A DNA stretch of 64,000 nucleotides from Smaragdicoccus niigatensis DSM 44881 = NBRC 103563 (GTDB lineage Bacteria; Actinomycetota; Actinomycetes; Mycobacteriales; Mycobacteriaceae). Location: contig NZ_AQXZ01000019.1 of assembly GCF_000380645.1 (NCBI RefSeq), forward strand, positions 896,761 through 960,760. The letters run 5' to 3'. Below are positions 1 through 10,294 of the stretch, piece after piece (the stretch's first letter is position 1; each line of letters opens with the position of its first letter). A program made the translations under genes and the position numbers. A model generated the notes under the pieces. That model searched no databases, was not told where the DNA came from, and worked only from the letters and a program-made list of their open reading frames with translations.

Positions 1-335
1 GCGACGATGTCGCCACCGGTGACGGTTCCCGGGCCCTGCTTGCGGACGTACATCGTGACCGGCTCGTCCTCGTCCGACGAGACGACCAGCGACTTGATGT
101 TCAGGATGATGTCGGTGACGTCTTCCTTCACACCAGCGACGGTGGTGAACTCGTGCAGCACGCCGTCGATGCGAATGCTGGTGACAGCAGCACCAGGAAT
201 CGACGACAGCAGGGTGCGGCGAAGCGAGTTGCCGAGGGTGTAGCCGAAGCCCGGCTCGAGCGGCTCGATGGTGAACTTCGAGCGGTTCGGGGCCAGGATC
301 TCCTCGGTCAGCGCCGGACGCTGCGAAATGAGCAT
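1..335 (-). CDS. rpoA: RNA polymerase alpha subunit, N-terminal part (cut by window edge)
   Basis: Only the first 111 or so codons lie in the window; the gene runs off the left edge. The protein begins [12 protein letters not shown] and continues with [18 protein letters not shown], the hallmark of the alpha N-terminal domain that dimerises and nucleates assembly of core RNA polymerase. The ATG at 335 is preceded by a strong GGAGGAGAAGG ribosome binding site. It is the last visible gene of the alpha operon, 89 bases downstream of rpsD. A strong stem-loop lies in that gap. Identity is certain; the C-terminal DNA-binding domain is not visible here. Confidence 0.97.
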   Translation of the reverse strand, partial: MLISQRPALTEEILAPNRSKFTIEPLEPGFGYTLGNSLRRTLLSSIPGAAVTSIRIDGVLHEFTTVAGVKEDVTDIILNIKSLVVSSDEDEPVTMYVRKQGPGTVTGGDIV

Positions 336-387
336 TTCTTTACCTTCTCCTCCGGACGACCTCTATTTGACGTCCACGATGGGGGAA

Positions 388-415
388 CCTCCGGACCCGG
401 GATTGGGTCCGGAGG
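388..415 (-). promoter_or_regulatory. 11-bp perfect stem-loop between rpsD and rpoA
   Basis: The arms at 388-398 and 405-415 are exact inverted repeats (CCTCCGGACCC / GGGTCCGGAGG) around a six-base loop. On the transcribed strand there is no T-run after the stem, so it is a poor intrinsic terminator. Its place inside the operon suggests an attenuator, RNA-processing site or stability element that sets the r-protein to RNA polymerase ratio. The role is inference; the hairpin itself is seen directly. Confidence 0.6.
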
Positions 416-424
416 CAGTTGGGC

Positions 425-1030
425 TTACTTCGAGTAGAACTCGACGATGAGCTGTTCCGACAGCGGCACGTCGATCTGAGCGCGCTCCGGCGTCTGGTGA
501 ACCAGAATGCGGAGGCGGCCCGGAACGACCTGCAGCCATGCCGGAACCGGACGGTCGCCGTAGGTCTCGCGAGCGATCTGGAACGGCAGCGTCTCGGCCG
601 ACTTCGGCTTGACGTCGATGATGTCCCACTTGGTGACGCGGTAGCTCGGGACGTTGACCTTCACGCCGTTGACCAGGAAGTGGCCGTGGCTGACGAGCTG
701 GCGAGCGGCACGACGGGTGCGTGCGAGGCCAGCGCGGTAGACAACGTTGTCGAGACGGGTCTCGAGGAGCTTGAGCAGCTCATCACCAGTCTTGCCGGGG
801 AGGCGGTTGGCCTCCTCGTAGTACTTGCGGAACTGACGCTCGAGCATGCCGTAGGTGAAGCGCGCCTTCTGCTTCTCCTTGAGCTGCAGGAGGTATTCGC
901 TCTCCTTGACGCGGGCACGACCGTGCTGGCCCGGCGGGTAGGGACGGCGCTCATACGCCTGGTCTCCACCAACGAGGTCAACTCCGAGACGACGCGACTT
1001 GCGGGTAGCTGGTCCGGTATAACGAGCCAT
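425..1030 (-). CDS. rpsD: 30S ribosomal protein S4
   Basis: The 201-residue protein opens MARYTGPATRKSRRLGVDL and contains an S4 RNA-binding domain around residues 90-150 (LETRLDNVVYRAG, then the ARQLVSHGHFLVNG segment). S4 is a primary 16S rRNA binder that starts 30S assembly. The N-terminal region lacks the zinc-binding cysteines of the C+ form, so this is the zinc-free type. It sits 22 bases after rpsK and ahead of rpoA in the alpha operon. Length is normal for actinobacteria. Confidence 0.98.
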   Translation of the reverse strand: MARYTGPATRKSRRLGVDLVGGDQAYERRPYPPGQHGRARVKESEYLLQLKEKQKARFTYGMLERQFRKYYEEANRLPGKTGDELLKLLETRLDNVVYRAGLARTRRAARQLVSHGHFLVNGVKVNVPSYRVTKWDIIDVKPKSAETLPFQIARETYGDRPVPAWLQVVPGRLRILVHQTPERAQIDVPLSEQLIVEFYSK

Positions 1031-1052
1031 TTTCTATAACCTTCCTTCCCGC

Positions 1053-1469
1053 TTAGACGCGTCGCCGCTTGGGCGGACGGCAGCCGTTGTGCGGCTGCGG
1101 GGTGACATCGTTGATGGTGCCGACCTCGAGGCCAGCAGCCTGCAGCGAACGGATCGCGGTCTCGCGACCCGAACCCGGGCCCTTGACGAAGACGTCGACC
1201 TTCTTCACGCCGTGCTCCTGCGCCTTGCGGGCAGCGTTCTCAGCAGCGAGCTGAGCGGCGAACGGGGTCGACTTACGCGAACCCTTGAATCCGACGTGAC
1301 CCGACGACGCCCACGAGATGACGTTGCCGTTCGGGTCGGTGATCGAAACGATCGTGTTGTTGAACGTGCTCTTGATGTGCGCGTGGCCGTGGGGAATATT
1401 CTTCTTTTCCCGGCGGCGTGCCTTGGGCGCGCCCTTCTTCGGCGCGGCAGCGCGTGACTTCGGAGGCAT
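1053..1469 (-). CDS. rpsK: 30S ribosomal protein S11
   Basis: This 138-residue protein has a basic N-terminus ([13 protein letters not shown]) followed by the conserved [19 protein letters not shown] core and the C-terminal [11 protein letters not shown] signature. S11 lies on the 30S platform near the mRNA exit and contacts the Shine-Dalgarno helix. It is four bases downstream of rpsM and 22 bases upstream of rpsD, consistent with cotranscription in the alpha operon. Confidence 0.98.
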   Translation of the reverse strand: MPPKSRAAAPKKGAPKARRREKKNIPHGHAHIKSTFNNTIVSITDPNGNVISWASSGHVGFKGSRKSTPFAAQLAAENAARKAQEHGVKKVDVFVKGPGSGRETAIRSLQAAGLEVGTINDVTPQPHNGCRPPKRRRV

Positions 1470-1473
1470 CTAG

Positions 1474-1848
1474 TTACCTGGCCTTCTTCTTGCCGGCGAT
1501 GGTCTTCTTCGGGCCCTTACGGGTGCGCGCGTTGGTCTTCGTGCGCTGGCCACGAACGGGCAGGCCACGACGGTGACGGAGGCCCTGGTAGCAGCCGATC
1601 TCGATCTTGCGACGGATGTCGGCCTGAATCTCGCGGCGGAGGTCACCCTCGACCTGGAGGTTCGCTTCGATGTACTCACGCAGCGTGTTGAGCTGCTCGT
1701 CGGTGAGGTCCTTGGCCCGCAGGTCCGGGCTGACGCCGGTAGATGCGAGGATCTCACTCGATTTGGTCCGGCCAATGCCGAAAATGTAGGTAAGCGCGAT
1801 CTCCATGCGCTTGTCGCGCGGCAGATCAACGCCTGCAAGACGTGCCAT
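1474..1848 (-). CDS. rpsM: 30S ribosomal protein S13
   Basis: The 124-residue sequence starts [20 protein letters not shown] and ends with the basic [18 protein letters not shown] tail typical of S13. S13 sits on the 30S head, contacts the P-site tRNA and forms bridges to the large subunit. It is separated from rpmJ upstream by 155 bases, the widest gap in this operon; no clear independent promoter was found there. Confidence 0.98.
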   Translation of the reverse strand: MARLAGVDLPRDKRMEIALTYIFGIGRTKSSEILASTGVSPDLRAKDLTDEQLNTLREYIEANLQVEGDLRREIQADIRRKIEIGCYQGLRHRRGLPVRGQRTKTNARTRKGPKKTIAGKKKAR

Positions 1849-2003
1849 GTTGGCAGGTGCCTTTCGTTGTGGAGGTCTGCTCGCTACCCGTCCCCTCTTC
1901 TTTTTGGGGCGCCGGCCTCCACCGGCGGTTGACCACCCTCGATTAGGTGGCTGGTGTAGCGAGGTTCTTCATTAACTTGTCAAGCTCTGCGAAGCCGCAG
2001 TGG

Positions 2004-2117
2004 TTAGCCCTGACGCTGCTTGTGACGCAGGTTGTCGCAGATAACCATGACCCGACCCTTGCGGCGGATCACCTTGCACTTCTCGCAGATCGGCTTGACG
2101 CTCGGGTTGACCTTCAC
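2004..2117 (-). CDS. rpmJ: 50S ribosomal protein L36 (zinc-ribbon form, GTG start)
   Basis: A 37-residue protein beginning at a GTG codon (2115-2117): [20 protein letters not shown] through to RHKQRQG. The Cys-x2-Cys...Cys-x4-His zinc ligands are intact, so this is the zinc-containing C+ paralogue rather than the zinc-free stress form. The GTG start is chosen because it reproduces the invariant length and N-terminus of L36; a longer reading in the same frame has no family support. It follows infA by 82 bases. Confidence 0.95.
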   Translation of the reverse strand: MKVNPSVKPICEKCKVIRRKGRVMVICDNLRHKQRQG

Positions 2118-2199
2118 GTCAGATCCAATCTTGGTTACATCTGGCGGACGCCAGACATGGGTTAACCCCGGCCAGGTTCGACCGGGGAAAATTGTGGGC

Positions 2200-2421
2200 T
2201 TACTTGTATCGGTAAACGATGCGGCCGCGGGTGAGGTCGTAGGGGGAAAGCTCGACGACGACGCGGTCCTCCGGAAGGATACGAATGTAGTGCTGACGCA
2301 TCTTTCCGCTGATGTGTGCCAGAACCTTGTGTCCGTTCTCCAGCTCAATGCGGAACATTGCATTGGGCAGAGGCTCGATCACTCGGCCTTCGACCTCGAT
2401 GGCCCCGTCTTTCTTCGCCAT
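2200..2421 (-). CDS. infA: Translation initiation factor IF-1
   Basis: The 73-residue protein [20 protein letters not shown]... is a single S1-like OB fold with the conserved [21 protein letters not shown] segment. It binds the 30S A site during initiation. The ATG at 2421 is preceded by GTGGAGG and gives the standard IF-1 length; 25 extra upstream in-frame codons are leader sequence. It is the first gene of this alpha operon block and has its own promoter at 2503-2531. Confidence 0.98.
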   Translation of the reverse strand: MAKKDGAIEVEGRVIEPLPNAMFRIELENGHKVLAHISGKMRQHYIRILPEDRVVVELSPYDLTRGRIVYRYK

Positions 2422-2436
2422 ATCCTCCACGATCCC

Positions 2437-2458
2437 GGCTTGGCCAGTTGACCAAGCC
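2437..2458. promoter_or_regulatory. Stem-loop in the infA leader
   Basis: GGCTTGGCC and its complement with one G-T pair surround a four-base loop. The stem lies about 15 bases upstream of the infA ribosome binding site on the minus-strand transcript. Read on the plus strand it is followed by TTTT, so it could alternatively stop antisense transcription. Function is unproven. Confidence 0.4.
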
Positions 2459-2502
2459 TTTTGCATGACAACACCGCGCGACCTAAAGCGCGCCAAGCGT
2501 CG

Positions 2503-2531
2503 AGTGTACTCGCGGATGTGATATCCGACAA
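2503..2531 (-). promoter_or_regulatory. Sigma70-type promoter for infA-rpmJ-rpsM-rpsK-rpsD-rpoA
   Basis: On the minus strand the sequence reads TTGTCG, a 17-base spacer, then TACACT, a good match to the housekeeping -35/-10 pattern. It is placed about 80 bases upstream of the infA start. The -10 occupies 2503-2508 and the -35 2526-2531. The divergent dtd gene starts only 10 bases beyond the -35. Confidence 0.6.
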
Positions 2532-2540
2532 AATGATGCG

Positions 2541-2972
2541 GTGCGCGCGCTCATCCAACGAGTAACGGCCGCTTCGGTGTCGGTCGACGGTTCGATCGTA
2601 GGCCGAATCGAGCCCAAAACCCATGGTCTCGTCGCCCTGATCGGAGTCACCCACACCGACACCAACGACCACGCGGCGAATCTCGCCCGCAAGGTCTGGG
2701 AGCTGCGCGTCCTCGAAGGCGAGAAGTCGTGCGCCGACCTCGACGCACCGATCCTGGTGATCAGTCAGTTCACTCTCTACGCCGACACCCGCAAGGGGCG
2801 TCGTCCGTCCTGGAACGACGCCGCGAAAGGCGATGTCGCCGGACCTCTCGTCGCCGAGTTCGTGCGCCAACTCGCCGAGCGCGGCGCGACTGTCGCCGAA
2901 GGCGTGTTCGGCGCACATATGGAAGTGAGTCTGGTCAACGACGGACCGGTGACCGTCCTGCTCGAGGTCTGA
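2541..2972 (+). CDS. dtd: D-aminoacyl-tRNA deacylase
   Basis: The 143-residue protein starts at a GTG codon ([17 protein letters not shown]) and carries both signature motifs of the Dtd family: SQFTLYAD near residue 75 and the C-terminal NDGPVT segment. Dtd removes D-amino acids, and glycine from mischarged tRNA-Ala, keeping protein synthesis homochiral; it is cytoplasmic and acts as a homodimer. The gene is divergent from infA and converges on the glycosyltransferase gene, whose end is two bases away. Confidence 0.95.
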   Translation: MRALIQRVTAASVSVDGSIVGRIEPKTHGLVALIGVTHTDTNDHAANLARKVWELRVLEGEKSCADLDAPILVISQFTLYADTRKGRRPSWNDAAKGDVAGPLVAEFVRQLAERGATVAEGVFGAHMEVSLVNDGPVTVLLEV

Positions 2973-2974
2973 AC

Positions 2975-3781
2975 TCAGGGCAAGGCGCGGCCAGTACTCG
3001 CTTTACGGTGGTAGAGCACCCGGTAAAGCACGTAGTCGAGGCGACGCCACGCGACGTTGATCCAGATCAGTCGAGCTTCCCGGTTCCAGCCGTTGACCCG
3101 GAGGGTTCGCGGCAACTGGGCGGTGTACTCGCAGTAGCTGCGCCAATTGGTCATGAGTCGGCGATTGGAGATCTCGACCTCGAGATCGTTGACCCACGCC
3201 ATGCGATGCCCTTTGACGATGAAGCCGATCGACATGTCGCCGTCTTCCCAGATATCCGGATCGTCGTGGAGATCATCGCGCACGTTTTCCCAGGCACTCC
3301 GGCGAAATGCCATGTTCGACCCCTGCAGTCCGCGCGTTTCCGAGAATTCCGGCATTTCTCCCCGCGACAGCATTTTCATGAGTAATCGAAACGTGGGAAA
3401 TTCTTTACGATCGGATGTAAATGCACCGCCGGTCAAGACGTCGAATTCCGGATGATCGGTGAAGAATTCCTTGATCCGAGCGGCCCAGCCGACGCTCACG
3501 ATCGAGTCGGCATCAATCCGGGCGATCAGTTCGCCCGTCGCGGCGTTGAGTCCGGCGTTGCGCGCGGGTATGACACCCTGCTGCACCTCATGGATCTGGC
3601 GAAGTCGTCCATCCCGCCTGGCGTACTCGGCAACCATCTCGGGCGTCCCGTCGGACGAGTTGTTGTCGACGACGATCACCTCGTCGACCTCGTCCTGCTT
3701 CAGCACCGCGGTAAGACAGCGCTCGATCAGGTCGATTTCATTGAATACAGGAATAACCACCGTCAACGTGTTATTCGGCAT
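2975..3781 (-). CDS. Family 2 glycosyltransferase
   Basis: The N-terminus (TLTVVIPVFNEIDLIERCL), the VIVVDNNSSDGT strand and the ELIARIDADSIV segment are the nucleotide-sugar-binding elements of a GT-A fold GT2 enzyme, including the DxD-like metal site. The 268-residue protein has no clear membrane segment and no export signal. The ATG at 3781 is preferred because MPNNTLTVVIPVFNE begins the fold; an ATG at 3814 would add 11 residues and neither has a good ribosome binding site. Substrate is unknown. It lies downstream of purT on the same strand after a 144-base gap, and its 3' end meets dtd. Confidence 0.85.
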   Translation of the reverse strand: MPNNTLTVVIPVFNEIDLIERCLTAVLKQDEVDEVIVVDNNSSDGTPEMVAEYARRDGRLRQIHEVQQGVIPARNAGLNAATGELIARIDADSIVSVGWAARIKEFFTDHPEFDVLTGGAFTSDRKEFPTFRLLMKMLSRGEMPEFSETRGLQGSNMAFRRSAWENVRDDLHDDPDIWEDGDMSIGFIVKGHRMAWVNDLEVEISNRRLMTNWRSYCEYTAQLPRTLRVNGWNREARLIWINVAWRRLDYVLYRVLYHRKASTGRALP

Positions 3782-3925
3782 GGCAAAAATGGTAGCAACG
3801 GCGAGCCATCCCATTCCTACCGAATAAAAATGTTTAGAAATCCCCGAATGCGGTTACCAAAGATTCTAATCGGACATTTCCGCGCAATTCCGGCGAATAA
3901 TGTCGGAATAGCCCGTCATGCGACG

Positions 3926-5134
3926 TCAGTCCGCCAGACGAATATTCTCCGCGGCCTTGCGCGCCGTGGCCCGCGCTGCATCGACGTCGTCGCCCAGGGC
4001 GAGCGTGACCGCCATGCGGCGCCGGCCGACCACGGCCGGCTTTCCGAACATGCGAATGCTCGTGTCGGGCTCGGCGAGCGCGGCAGCCACACCCGCGAAT
4101 CGCGGCGCCTCGACGTCCCCTTCGATCAGTACCGCACACGATGCCGCAGCACCGCGCGTGCGAATGTTCGGGATCGGCAGTCCGAGAATCGCACGTGCGT
4201 GCAAGGCGAACTCCGACAGATCCTGCGACACCAAGGTGACCAGACCGGTGTCGTGCGGCCGCGGGGAAAGCTCGGAGAACACCACGTCGTCCCCCACGAT
4301 GAACAGCTCGACGCCGAAGAGCCCGCGACCCGACTCACCGCACAGATCGCGCACGACCTTCGCCGCGACCTCCTGCGCCTTCTCGAGGACGCCATCCCGA
4401 AGTTCCTGCGGTTGCCACGATTCGCGGTAGTCACCGTCGACCTGGATGTGGCCGATGGGCGGGCAGAACGAGATGGTGTCCGGACCGCCGCCGATGGTGG
4501 AGTGCTTCAGTGTGAGGAGCGTGATTTCGATGTCGAAGTCGATGAAGCCCTCGACGATCACCCGACCGGCGCCGGCGCGGCCACCGGCCTGCGCGTACTC
4601 CCACGCCTTCACCACGTCGTCGGCAGTCTTGATGACCGATTGGCCCTTGCCCGAGGAAGACATGACCGGCTTCACGACGCACGGAATGCCGATCTCGTCG
4701 ACGGCCGCGGTGAATTCATCAAGCGTGCCCGCGAAGCGATACGGAGATGTCGGCAGCGCGAGATCTTCAGCGGCGAGACGGCGGATGCCCTCCCGGTCCA
4801 TCGTGAGACGGGTGGCGCGGGCCGTCGGCACGACGTTGTAACCCTCGGACTCGAGTTCGAGAAGGGTCGGCGTATGGATGGCCTCGATCTCCGGCACGAT
4901 CCAGTGCGGCTGCTCCTTCTCCACGACCGCGCGAACAGCGGCCGGGTCGAGCATGTCGATCACGTGGCTGCGGTGCGCAACCTGCATGGCGGGCGCGTTC
5001 GCGTAGCGGTCGACGGCGATCGTCTCGACGCCGAGGCGCTGCAGTTCGATGACTACTTCTTTGCCGAGTTCGCCCGCGCCGAGAAGAAGAACGCGGTTGG
5101 CGCCGGCCGATAGTGGGGTCCCGAGGATCGTCAC
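3926..5134 (-). CDS. purT: Formate-dependent GAR transformylase PurT
   Basis: The 402-residue protein has an N-terminal pre-ATP-grasp domain ([20 protein letters not shown]), an ATP-grasp core ([41 protein letters not shown]) and the usual C-terminal domain. Family length is about 390. PurT uses ATP and formate to formylate glycinamide ribonucleotide in purine synthesis, an alternative to folate-dependent PurN. It is divergently arranged with the PhoD-like gene, with 76 bases between them, and the GT2 gene follows on the same strand. Confidence 0.95.
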   Translation of the reverse strand: MTILGTPLSAGANRVLLLGAGELGKEVVIELQRLGVETIAVDRYANAPAMQVAHRSHVIDMLDPAAVRAVVEKEQPHWIVPEIEAIHTPTLLELESEGYNVVPTARATRLTMDREGIRRLAAEDLALPTSPYRFAGTLDEFTAAVDEIGIPCVVKPVMSSSGKGQSVIKTADDVVKAWEYAQAGGRAGAGRVIVEGFIDFDIEITLLTLKHSTIGGGPDTISFCPPIGHIQVDGDYRESWQPQELRDGVLEKAQEVAAKVVRDLCGESGRGLFGVELFIVGDDVVFSELSPRPHDTGLVTLVSQDLSEFALHARAILGLPIPNIRTRGAAASCAVLIEGDVEAPRFAGVAAALAEPDTSIRMFGKPAVVGRRRMAVTLALGDDVDAARATARKAAENIRLAD

Positions 5135-5210
5135 GGAAACACCCTAACCGGAGCTCCGAACTGAGCTGTCAAACCCCACGTGCCCCGGGTCCGAGGCTTA
5201 GGGTGGCACC

Positions 5211-6890
5211 GTGACCGCCCCCTCCCTGGTGACCGGCCCGTTGCTGCGTTACGCCGATGCCCATGCGGCGACAGTGTGGGTCGAGACCGACCGGCCAGCA
5301 CAGGTGACGGTCCTCGGCGCGACGACATCGACCTGGTCGGTTCACGGCCGGCACTTCGCACTCGTCGAGATCAACGGACTCGAGGCGGGCACGACGATTC
5401 CCTACGAAGTCCACCTCGATGGTCATCACGTGTGGCCGCTCGACGATTCCGCGTATCCCCCGAGCGTCATCCGAACGCTGTCCCCGACCCGTCCGTTCCA
5501 GCTCGCGTTCGGTTCGTGTCGACGGGCAGCGCCGCTCGATTCGGCGGCGACCCGAGCGTTTGGCGCCGACGCCCTCGTCGCGCTCACAAACCGGATCGCC
5601 GGCCAGCCGGTCGACACGTGGCCGGATGCGCTGCTTCTCGCGGGTGACCAGATTTACGCCGACAAGCCATCGGCAAACCTCGGCACTGACAATGCCTCGA
5701 CGTTCGATGACTATGCCCATCTGTACGCCGAGGCATGGCTGCCTGGGCCGATTCGATGGTTGCTGTCGACAGTGCCGACCTGCATGATCCTCGACGACCA
5801 TGACCTGCGGGACGACTGGAACACCTCGCTCGCCTGGCGGGACGTCGTGACTCAGTCGCCGGATTGGACCGGACTTGTCCAGGGCGCGTTCGGTTCGTAC
5901 TTCGTCTACCAGCATCTCGGTAATCTCTCGCCACACCAACTGGCTCAGAACGCCACCTATCGCGCACTGCGGGACGCCCCCGACGACGCGGAGCGAGCAC
6001 AGATCCTCGACGACTTCGCCTGGCAGTCGGATGCGACGCCAGACAGCGCACGGTGGAGCTTCTACCGTGACTTCGGCGTCGACGGTGCTCGGATCCGCCT
6101 GCTCGTGGTCGACGCCCGATGCTCCCGGCAACTCACTCCTTCGGACCGCCGAATCGTCGACGCAACCGAAGCCGACTGGTTGAAGGGCGTGCTGAACGAC
6201 GCCGCCACACAGCACCTGCTCGTTGCCAGTACGCTCCCCGTCTTTCTATTTCACGGCATCCACGACCTCGAAGGCTGGAACGAAGCGGTGACGGCCGGTG
6301 CCTGGGGCACTCGCTGGATGGCCCGGGGTGAAAAGATCCGGCAGGCCGTCGACCTTGAACATTGGGCGGCATTCCGCGCCTCGTTCACCGAACTCACCGA
6401 AGTGCTGCGCGCAGTCATCGGTCGCGCACACCCGCCACGCTCCGTGCTCTTTCTTTCCGGCGACGTGCACTGCTCCTATACGGCGCGGGTGACGCTGACG
6501 GACTTACCGCATGCCCCGACAGTGGTTCATCAGCTGACGATGTCGCCATTCCGCAATCCGCTCGAGGTGCACATTCGGATCGCCAATCTCCTGCTGGAAA
6601 CGCGTGGCGTGCGGTGGCTCACGCGGCGCCTCGCCCGCGCGGCCGGGGTGTCCGCGGACTCGGTCGACTGGACCGTCGAAAACGGCCCCTGGTTCGACAA
6701 CGGGGTCATGACCATCACGATCGAGGGCGACCACGTACGGGTCGTCGTCGACCATGCGTTCGCCGAATCCGGAACGCATCAGCTCGTCGAAACCACGACT
6801 ATCGATCTGACTGGGCCGCCTACCGGCCGGAGACCAGCGGTTGCCCGTCGGCAACGCCGACGCCATCGGCGCCTGCGGAGGAAGGTCTAG
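5211..6890 (+). CDS. PhoD-like metallophosphatase
   Basis: The 559-residue protein starts at GTG 5211 after an AGGGTGG ribosome binding site. An N-terminal beta domain (residues about 5-95) precedes a PhoD-type metallophosphoesterase: LAGDQIYAD near 143, [11 protein letters not shown] near 195 and [10 protein letters not shown] near 415 supply the metal-binding aspartates and histidines. No signal peptide or Tat motif is visible, unlike classical secreted PhoD, so it may act inside the cell on phosphodiesters or phosphomonoesters. It converges with map; the two stop codons overlap by four bases. Confidence 0.88.
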   Translation: MTAPSLVTGPLLRYADAHAATVWVETDRPAQVTVLGATTSTWSVHGRHFALVEINGLEAGTTIPYEVHLDGHHVWPLDDSAYPPSVIRTLSPTRPFQLAFGSCRRAAPLDSAATRAFGADALVALTNRIAGQPVDTWPDALLLAGDQIYADKPSANLGTDNASTFDDYAHLYAEAWLPGPIRWLLSTVPTCMILDDHDLRDDWNTSLAWRDVVTQSPDWTGLVQGAFGSYFVYQHLGNLSPHQLAQNATYRALRDAPDDAERAQILDDFAWQSDATPDSARWSFYRDFGVDGARIRLLVVDARCSRQLTPSDRRIVDATEADWLKGVLNDAATQHLLVASTLPVFLFHGIHDLEGWNEAVTAGAWGTRWMARGEKIRQAVDLEHWAAFRASFTELTEVLRAVIGRAHPPRSVLFLSGDVHCSYTARVTLTDLPHAPTVVHQLTMSPFRNPLEVHIRIANLLLETRGVRWLTRRLARAAGVSADSVDWTVENGPWFDNGVMTITIEGDHVRVVVDHAFAESGTHQLVETTTIDLTGPPTGRRPAVARRQRRRHRRLRRKV

Positions 6891-7678
6891 CGCGCCGTCA
6901 GAATCCGCGGACCGTCGTCGGTCACCGCAACGGTGTGCTCCCAATGCGCGGCCCGACTGCCGTCCGCGGTGATGACGGTCCAGCCGTCGTCGAGCACGAT
7001 CGTCTCGTCGGTGCCGAGAGTGAGCATGGGTTCGATGGCCAGCGTCGACCCGACGACCAGATGCGGTCCGTCCCCGGGCCGGCCATCGTTCGCAAGGTAC
7101 GGCTTCATGTGCATTTCCCGACCGATGCCGTGCCCGCCGTAGCCGTCGACGATCCCGTAAGCCCGACCGTGCTGAGCCGATACTGCTCGCGTGGCCTGAC
7201 CGATTGCATACGAGACGTCGGTCAGTCGGTTGCCCGGAAGCATCGCGGCGATGCCCGCGTCGAGCGACAGACGCGTCGCCTCGCTCAGGCCTTCGTCCGC
7301 GGCGGTCAGCGCGCCGACGCCGAATGTCCACGCGGAGTCGCCGTGCCAGCCCTCGAGAATCGCGCCACAGTCGATCGACACGAGGTCACCTTCGGCAAGG
7401 ATGTCCTTCGCCGACGGAATCCCGTGGACGACGCGATCGTTCACGGACGAACAGATCGTGCCGGTGAAACCGTGGTAGCCCTTGAAAGACGGGACCGCCC
7501 CCGCCGAACGGATGACCTCTTCGGCGATCGCGTCGAGTTCGAGGGTCGAGACCCCGGGCTTGGCGGCCTCGCGGGTCGCGATGAGCGCAGCCGCCACGAT
7601 CGCCCCCGCCGCAGCCATGGCGTCAAGTTCGCCAGCCGAACGAAACGGGACGACCTTGCGCCTACGTCTGATCCTCAT
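6887..7678 (-). CDS. map: Methionine aminopeptidase, type I
   Basis: This 263-residue enzyme shows the complete five-ligand dinuclear metal site: Asp103 (VSIDCGA), Asp114 (HGDSAWTF), His183 (GHGIGREMH), Glu216 (AIEPMLT) and Glu247 (HWEHTV). It removes the N-terminal methionine from nascent proteins. It is the last gene of secY-adk-map, nine bases after adk, the usual order in actinobacteria. Its stop overlaps the convergent phosphatase gene by four bases. Confidence 0.97.
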   Translation of the reverse strand: MRIRRRRKVVPFRSAGELDAMAAAGAIVAAALIATREAAKPGVSTLELDAIAEEVIRSAGAVPSFKGYHGFTGTICSSVNDRVVHGIPSAKDILAEGDLVSIDCGAILEGWHGDSAWTFGVGALTAADEGLSEATRLSLDAGIAAMLPGNRLTDVSYAIGQATRAVSAQHGRAYGIVDGYGGHGIGREMHMKPYLANDGRPGDGPHLVVGSTLAIEPMLTLGTDETIVLDDGWTVITADGSRAAHWEHTVAVTDDGPRILTAR

Positions 7679-7687
7679 CGAGGTGGA

Positions 7688-8233
7688 CTAAGCGTCCAGG
7701 GCAGCACGCGCGCGAGCGTTGACGTCGCCGATCGAGCCCATGGCGTCGACCGTGACAATGCTGCCCGCGTAGTGACCGAGCAGCGGCTCGGTCTCGGCGT
7801 GGTAGACCCGGAGCCGGTTGCGGATGACGTCCTCGGTGTCGTCGGTGCGACCACGCGAGAGCATGCGGCGAACCACAGCCTCTTCGTCGACGACGAACGA
7901 CAGCACCTTGTCGATCTTGGTGCCGAGCTCACGCAGAATCTCCTCGAGCGCATTAGCCTGCTCGACCGTGCGCGGGAAGCCATCGAGGAAGAATCCGATG
8001 GCCGTGTCCGGCTCGTTGACGCGCTCCTTGACCATGCGGTTGGTCAGGTCGCTGGGAACGAGCTCGCCCTTGTCGAGGTAGCCCTTTGCTTCGACTCCCA
8101 GAGGGGTGCCCTGGCCGATGTGCGCCCGGAAGAGGTCGCCGGTCGAGATGTGCGGGACGCCGTAGTGTTCAGCCAAAAGCGTCGCCTGCGTACCCTTACC
8201 AGCACCGGGCGGGCCGAGGAGCACCACTCTCAT
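7688..8233 (-). CDS. adk: Adenylate kinase
   Basis: The 181-residue enzyme starts [20 protein letters not shown] (P-loop 7-15) and includes the [13 protein letters not shown] segment. The LID region is short (about 180 residues in total, as usual in mycobacteria and relatives) with no zinc cysteines. It catalyses ATP + AMP = 2 ADP. The start codon overlaps the secY stop as ATGA, a sign of translational coupling. Confidence 0.97.
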   Translation of the reverse strand: MRVVLLGPPGAGKGTQATLLAEHYGVPHISTGDLFRAHIGQGTPLGVEAKGYLDKGELVPSDLTNRMVKERVNEPDTAIGFFLDGFPRTVEQANALEEILRELGTKIDKVLSFVVDEEAVVRRMLSRGRTDDTEDVIRNRLRVYHAETEPLLGHYAGSIVTVDAMGSIGDVNARARAALDA

Positions 8234-9549
8234 TTGAGGAATCCTTCGTAGTTGCGTTGCATCAGCTGGCTCTCGATCTGCTTGATCGTGTCGAGACCCA
8301 CGCTGACGATGATGAGCACAGCGGTTCCACCAAATGGCAGGTTGCTCTGTCCGCCGCCGCCCATATTAAGGAAAAGGAACGGTAGCACTGCGACGACACC
8401 CAGGTAAATCGAGCCTGGCAGGGTGATGCGGCTCAAAACGAAGTTCAAGTAGTCGGCGGTCGGCCGTCCGGGGCGGATACCTGGGATGAATCCGCCGTAG
8501 CGCTTCATGTCGTCCGCTCGTTCCTCCGGGTTGAAGGTGATCGCGACGTAGAAGTAGGTGAAGAAGATGATCAGCGCGAAGTAGATGCCGATGTACACCG
8601 GGTTCGCTGGGTTGACCAGGTAGGTGTTGATCGCCTTCTGCCACCAGCTCGGGTCGGCCGCCGAAGCGGCACCGGTCAGCTGCTGGATCAGGTTCGGCAG
8701 GTACAGCAGCGACGAGGCGAAGATGACCGGGATGACGCCGGCCTGGTTCACCTTGATCGGCAAGTAGGTCGACGAACCGCCGTACATCCGGCGTCCGACC
8801 ATGCGCTTGGCGTACTGAACCGGAATCCGGCGCTGACCCTGCTCGATGAAGATAACCGTGATCAGCACGAGGAGGGCGGCGACACACACGATCGCGAAGA
8901 TCGCGCCGCCGCGGCTCTCGAGGATCGCGCGGCCTTCCGCCGGGATACGCGAAGCGATACCGGCGAAGATGAGCAGCGACATGCCGTTTCCGACGCCGCG
9001 CTCGGTCATGATCTCGCCGAACCACATGATGAGCGCCGCACCCGACGTCATGACGAGAACGATGATGATCATTCCGAAGACGCTGGTGTCCGCGAGGATC
9101 GGGAGCGTGCAGCCCTGAAGCAGCTGGCCACGTGCCGCGAGCGCGACCAGACCCGTCGCCTGGAGCACGGCAAGCGCGATCGACAGGTAGCGCGTGTACT
9201 GCGTCAGCTTGGCCTGACCGGCGGAACCTTCCTTGTTCAGCTCCTCGAATCGCGGAATGACCACGCGCAGAAGCTGAATGATGATCGACGCCGTGATGTA
9301 CGGCATGATTCCGATCGCGAAGACCGACAGGTGCAGCAGCGCACCACCGGAGAACAGGTTGATGAGCTGGTAGATACCGGCGTTGTCGCCACCGGAGACC
9401 AGCGCGATGCACTGCTCGACGTTTTTGTAGTCGACACCCGGCGACGGCAGTGCAGCACCGACACGATAGAGCGCAATGACGCCCAGGGTCAGCAGGATCT
9501 TGCGCCGCAAGTCGGGGGTCCGGAAGGACGACACGAAGGCGGAAAGCAC
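8230..9549 (-). CDS. secY: Protein translocase subunit SecY
   Basis: The 439-residue protein has about ten hydrophobic segments and SecY signatures, including the plug-region sequence [29 protein letters not shown] and the cytoplasmic loop [21 protein letters not shown] (only key parts given). It forms the membrane channel for Sec-dependent export. The GTG at 9549, five bases after AGGAGG, is the start; a longer reading back to 9585 has no ribosome binding site. About 200 bases of regulatory DNA separate it from the divergent membrane-protein gene. Confidence 0.96.
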   Translation of the reverse strand: MLSAFVSSFRTPDLRRKILLTLGVIALYRVGAALPSPGVDYKNVEQCIALVSGGDNAGIYQLINLFSGGALLHLSVFAIGIMPYITASIIIQLLRVVIPRFEELNKEGSAGQAKLTQYTRYLSIALAVLQATGLVALAARGQLLQGCTLPILADTSVFGMIIIVLVMTSGAALIMWFGEIMTERGVGNGMSLLIFAGIASRIPAEGRAILESRGGAIFAIVCVAALLVLITVIFIEQGQRRIPVQYAKRMVGRRMYGGSSTYLPIKVNQAGVIPVIFASSLLYLPNLIQQLTGAASAADPSWWQKAINTYLVNPANPVYIGIYFALIIFFTYFYVAITFNPEERADDMKRYGGFIPGIRPGRPTADYLNFVLSRITLPGSIYLGVVAVLPFLFLNMGGGGQSNLPFGGTAVLIIVSVGLDTIKQIESQLMQRNYEGFLK

Positions 9550-9752
9550 AAATCCTCCTGGTTGCTTAACAAAGACGTCACCCAAATATGGGCAACTCTT
9601 GCACTCTAACAGTGACGGAACGTGCGGTACTCATAGCCCACGCGAGTAAGCGCCTCGGGCGGCATCGCCACGGACGCCGATCGGGATCAAGTAGGCATCG
9701 CGATCGCGGTCCGAGCGCACCGATTCTGGCGGAGTATTGATCGTGAGGTGAC

Positions 9753-10280
9753 GTGATGACAGTCGAATACTCCGAGCAGCAAACACTTTCGCCGTGGATC
9801 AAAATCCTCGTCGTCGTTCCCGTCGTGACCTTTCTGTCGATCACGGTGATGGCGCTTATCAACAAACAGTGGGCCGCTGCAGTCGTGATCGGCGCGGCCG
9901 TTCTCGTCCTCGCCGGTCTCGCGGCCGTACAGATCTCGCTTCGCCTGACCACCACCGTCGACGAAAGCGCAGTTCGACTGCGCATCAGACCCGCCGGATT
10001 GAGCTTTCTGCCGCGCCGTATGACGACGAAGGATGTGCCACTCTCGTCGATCGCCAGCCGGCGAATCCAGACCTACAACTCGTTGACCGACCGCGAGTTC
10101 TGGGGCTGGAAGGTGTGGGGGCTGTCGCATGGACGCCGCGGACGGATCCTCTACGGCATGCGCCCGGAGGGCCTGTTCAAGGTGACCGGGGTACGAATCG
10201 AAACCACGGCGGGAGAAGTGCTGCTGATCGGCACGGCAGATCCCGACGCGCTCCTGGCCGCACTCGAACGCCGCCACTGA
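9753..10280 (+). CDS. Two-TM membrane protein with a PH-like domain
   Basis: The 175-residue protein has two hydrophobic helices (about residues 17-36 and 42-60) followed by a soluble beta-rich region (LTTTVDESAVRLRIRPAGLS... VRIETTAGEVLLIGTADP) resembling small bacterial PH-like membrane proteins. A GTG (9753) and an ATG (9756) are adjacent; either can be the start, after GAGGTG. It is divergent from secY and ends just before a strong bidirectional terminator shared with rplO. Function is not known; the family assignment is by pattern only. Confidence 0.7.
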   Translation: MMTVEYSEQQTLSPWIKILVVVPVVTFLSITVMALINKQWAAAVVIGAAVLVLAGLAAVQISLRLTTTVDESAVRLRIRPAGLSFLPRRMTTKDVPLSSIASRRIQTYNSLTDREFWGWKVWGLSHGRRGRILYGMRPEGLFKVTGVRIETTAGEVLLIGTADPDALLAALERRH

Positions 10281-10294
10281 CCTGTCAACGCCAA

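Noticed and set aside
2166-2187. CCCCGG/CCGGGG inverted repeat between infA and rpmJ as a terminator
   Set aside because: The stem is only six pairs with a ten-base loop and no T-run, and lies inside an operon.
3452-5113. 553-codon plus-strand frame opposite purT and the glycosyltransferase
   Set aside because: Both minus-strand genes carry clear family motifs; the plus frame has none.
9550-9585. Longer SecY start
   Set aside because: AGGAGG lies immediately before the GTG at 9549, and SecY homologues begin near the VLSAF sequence.
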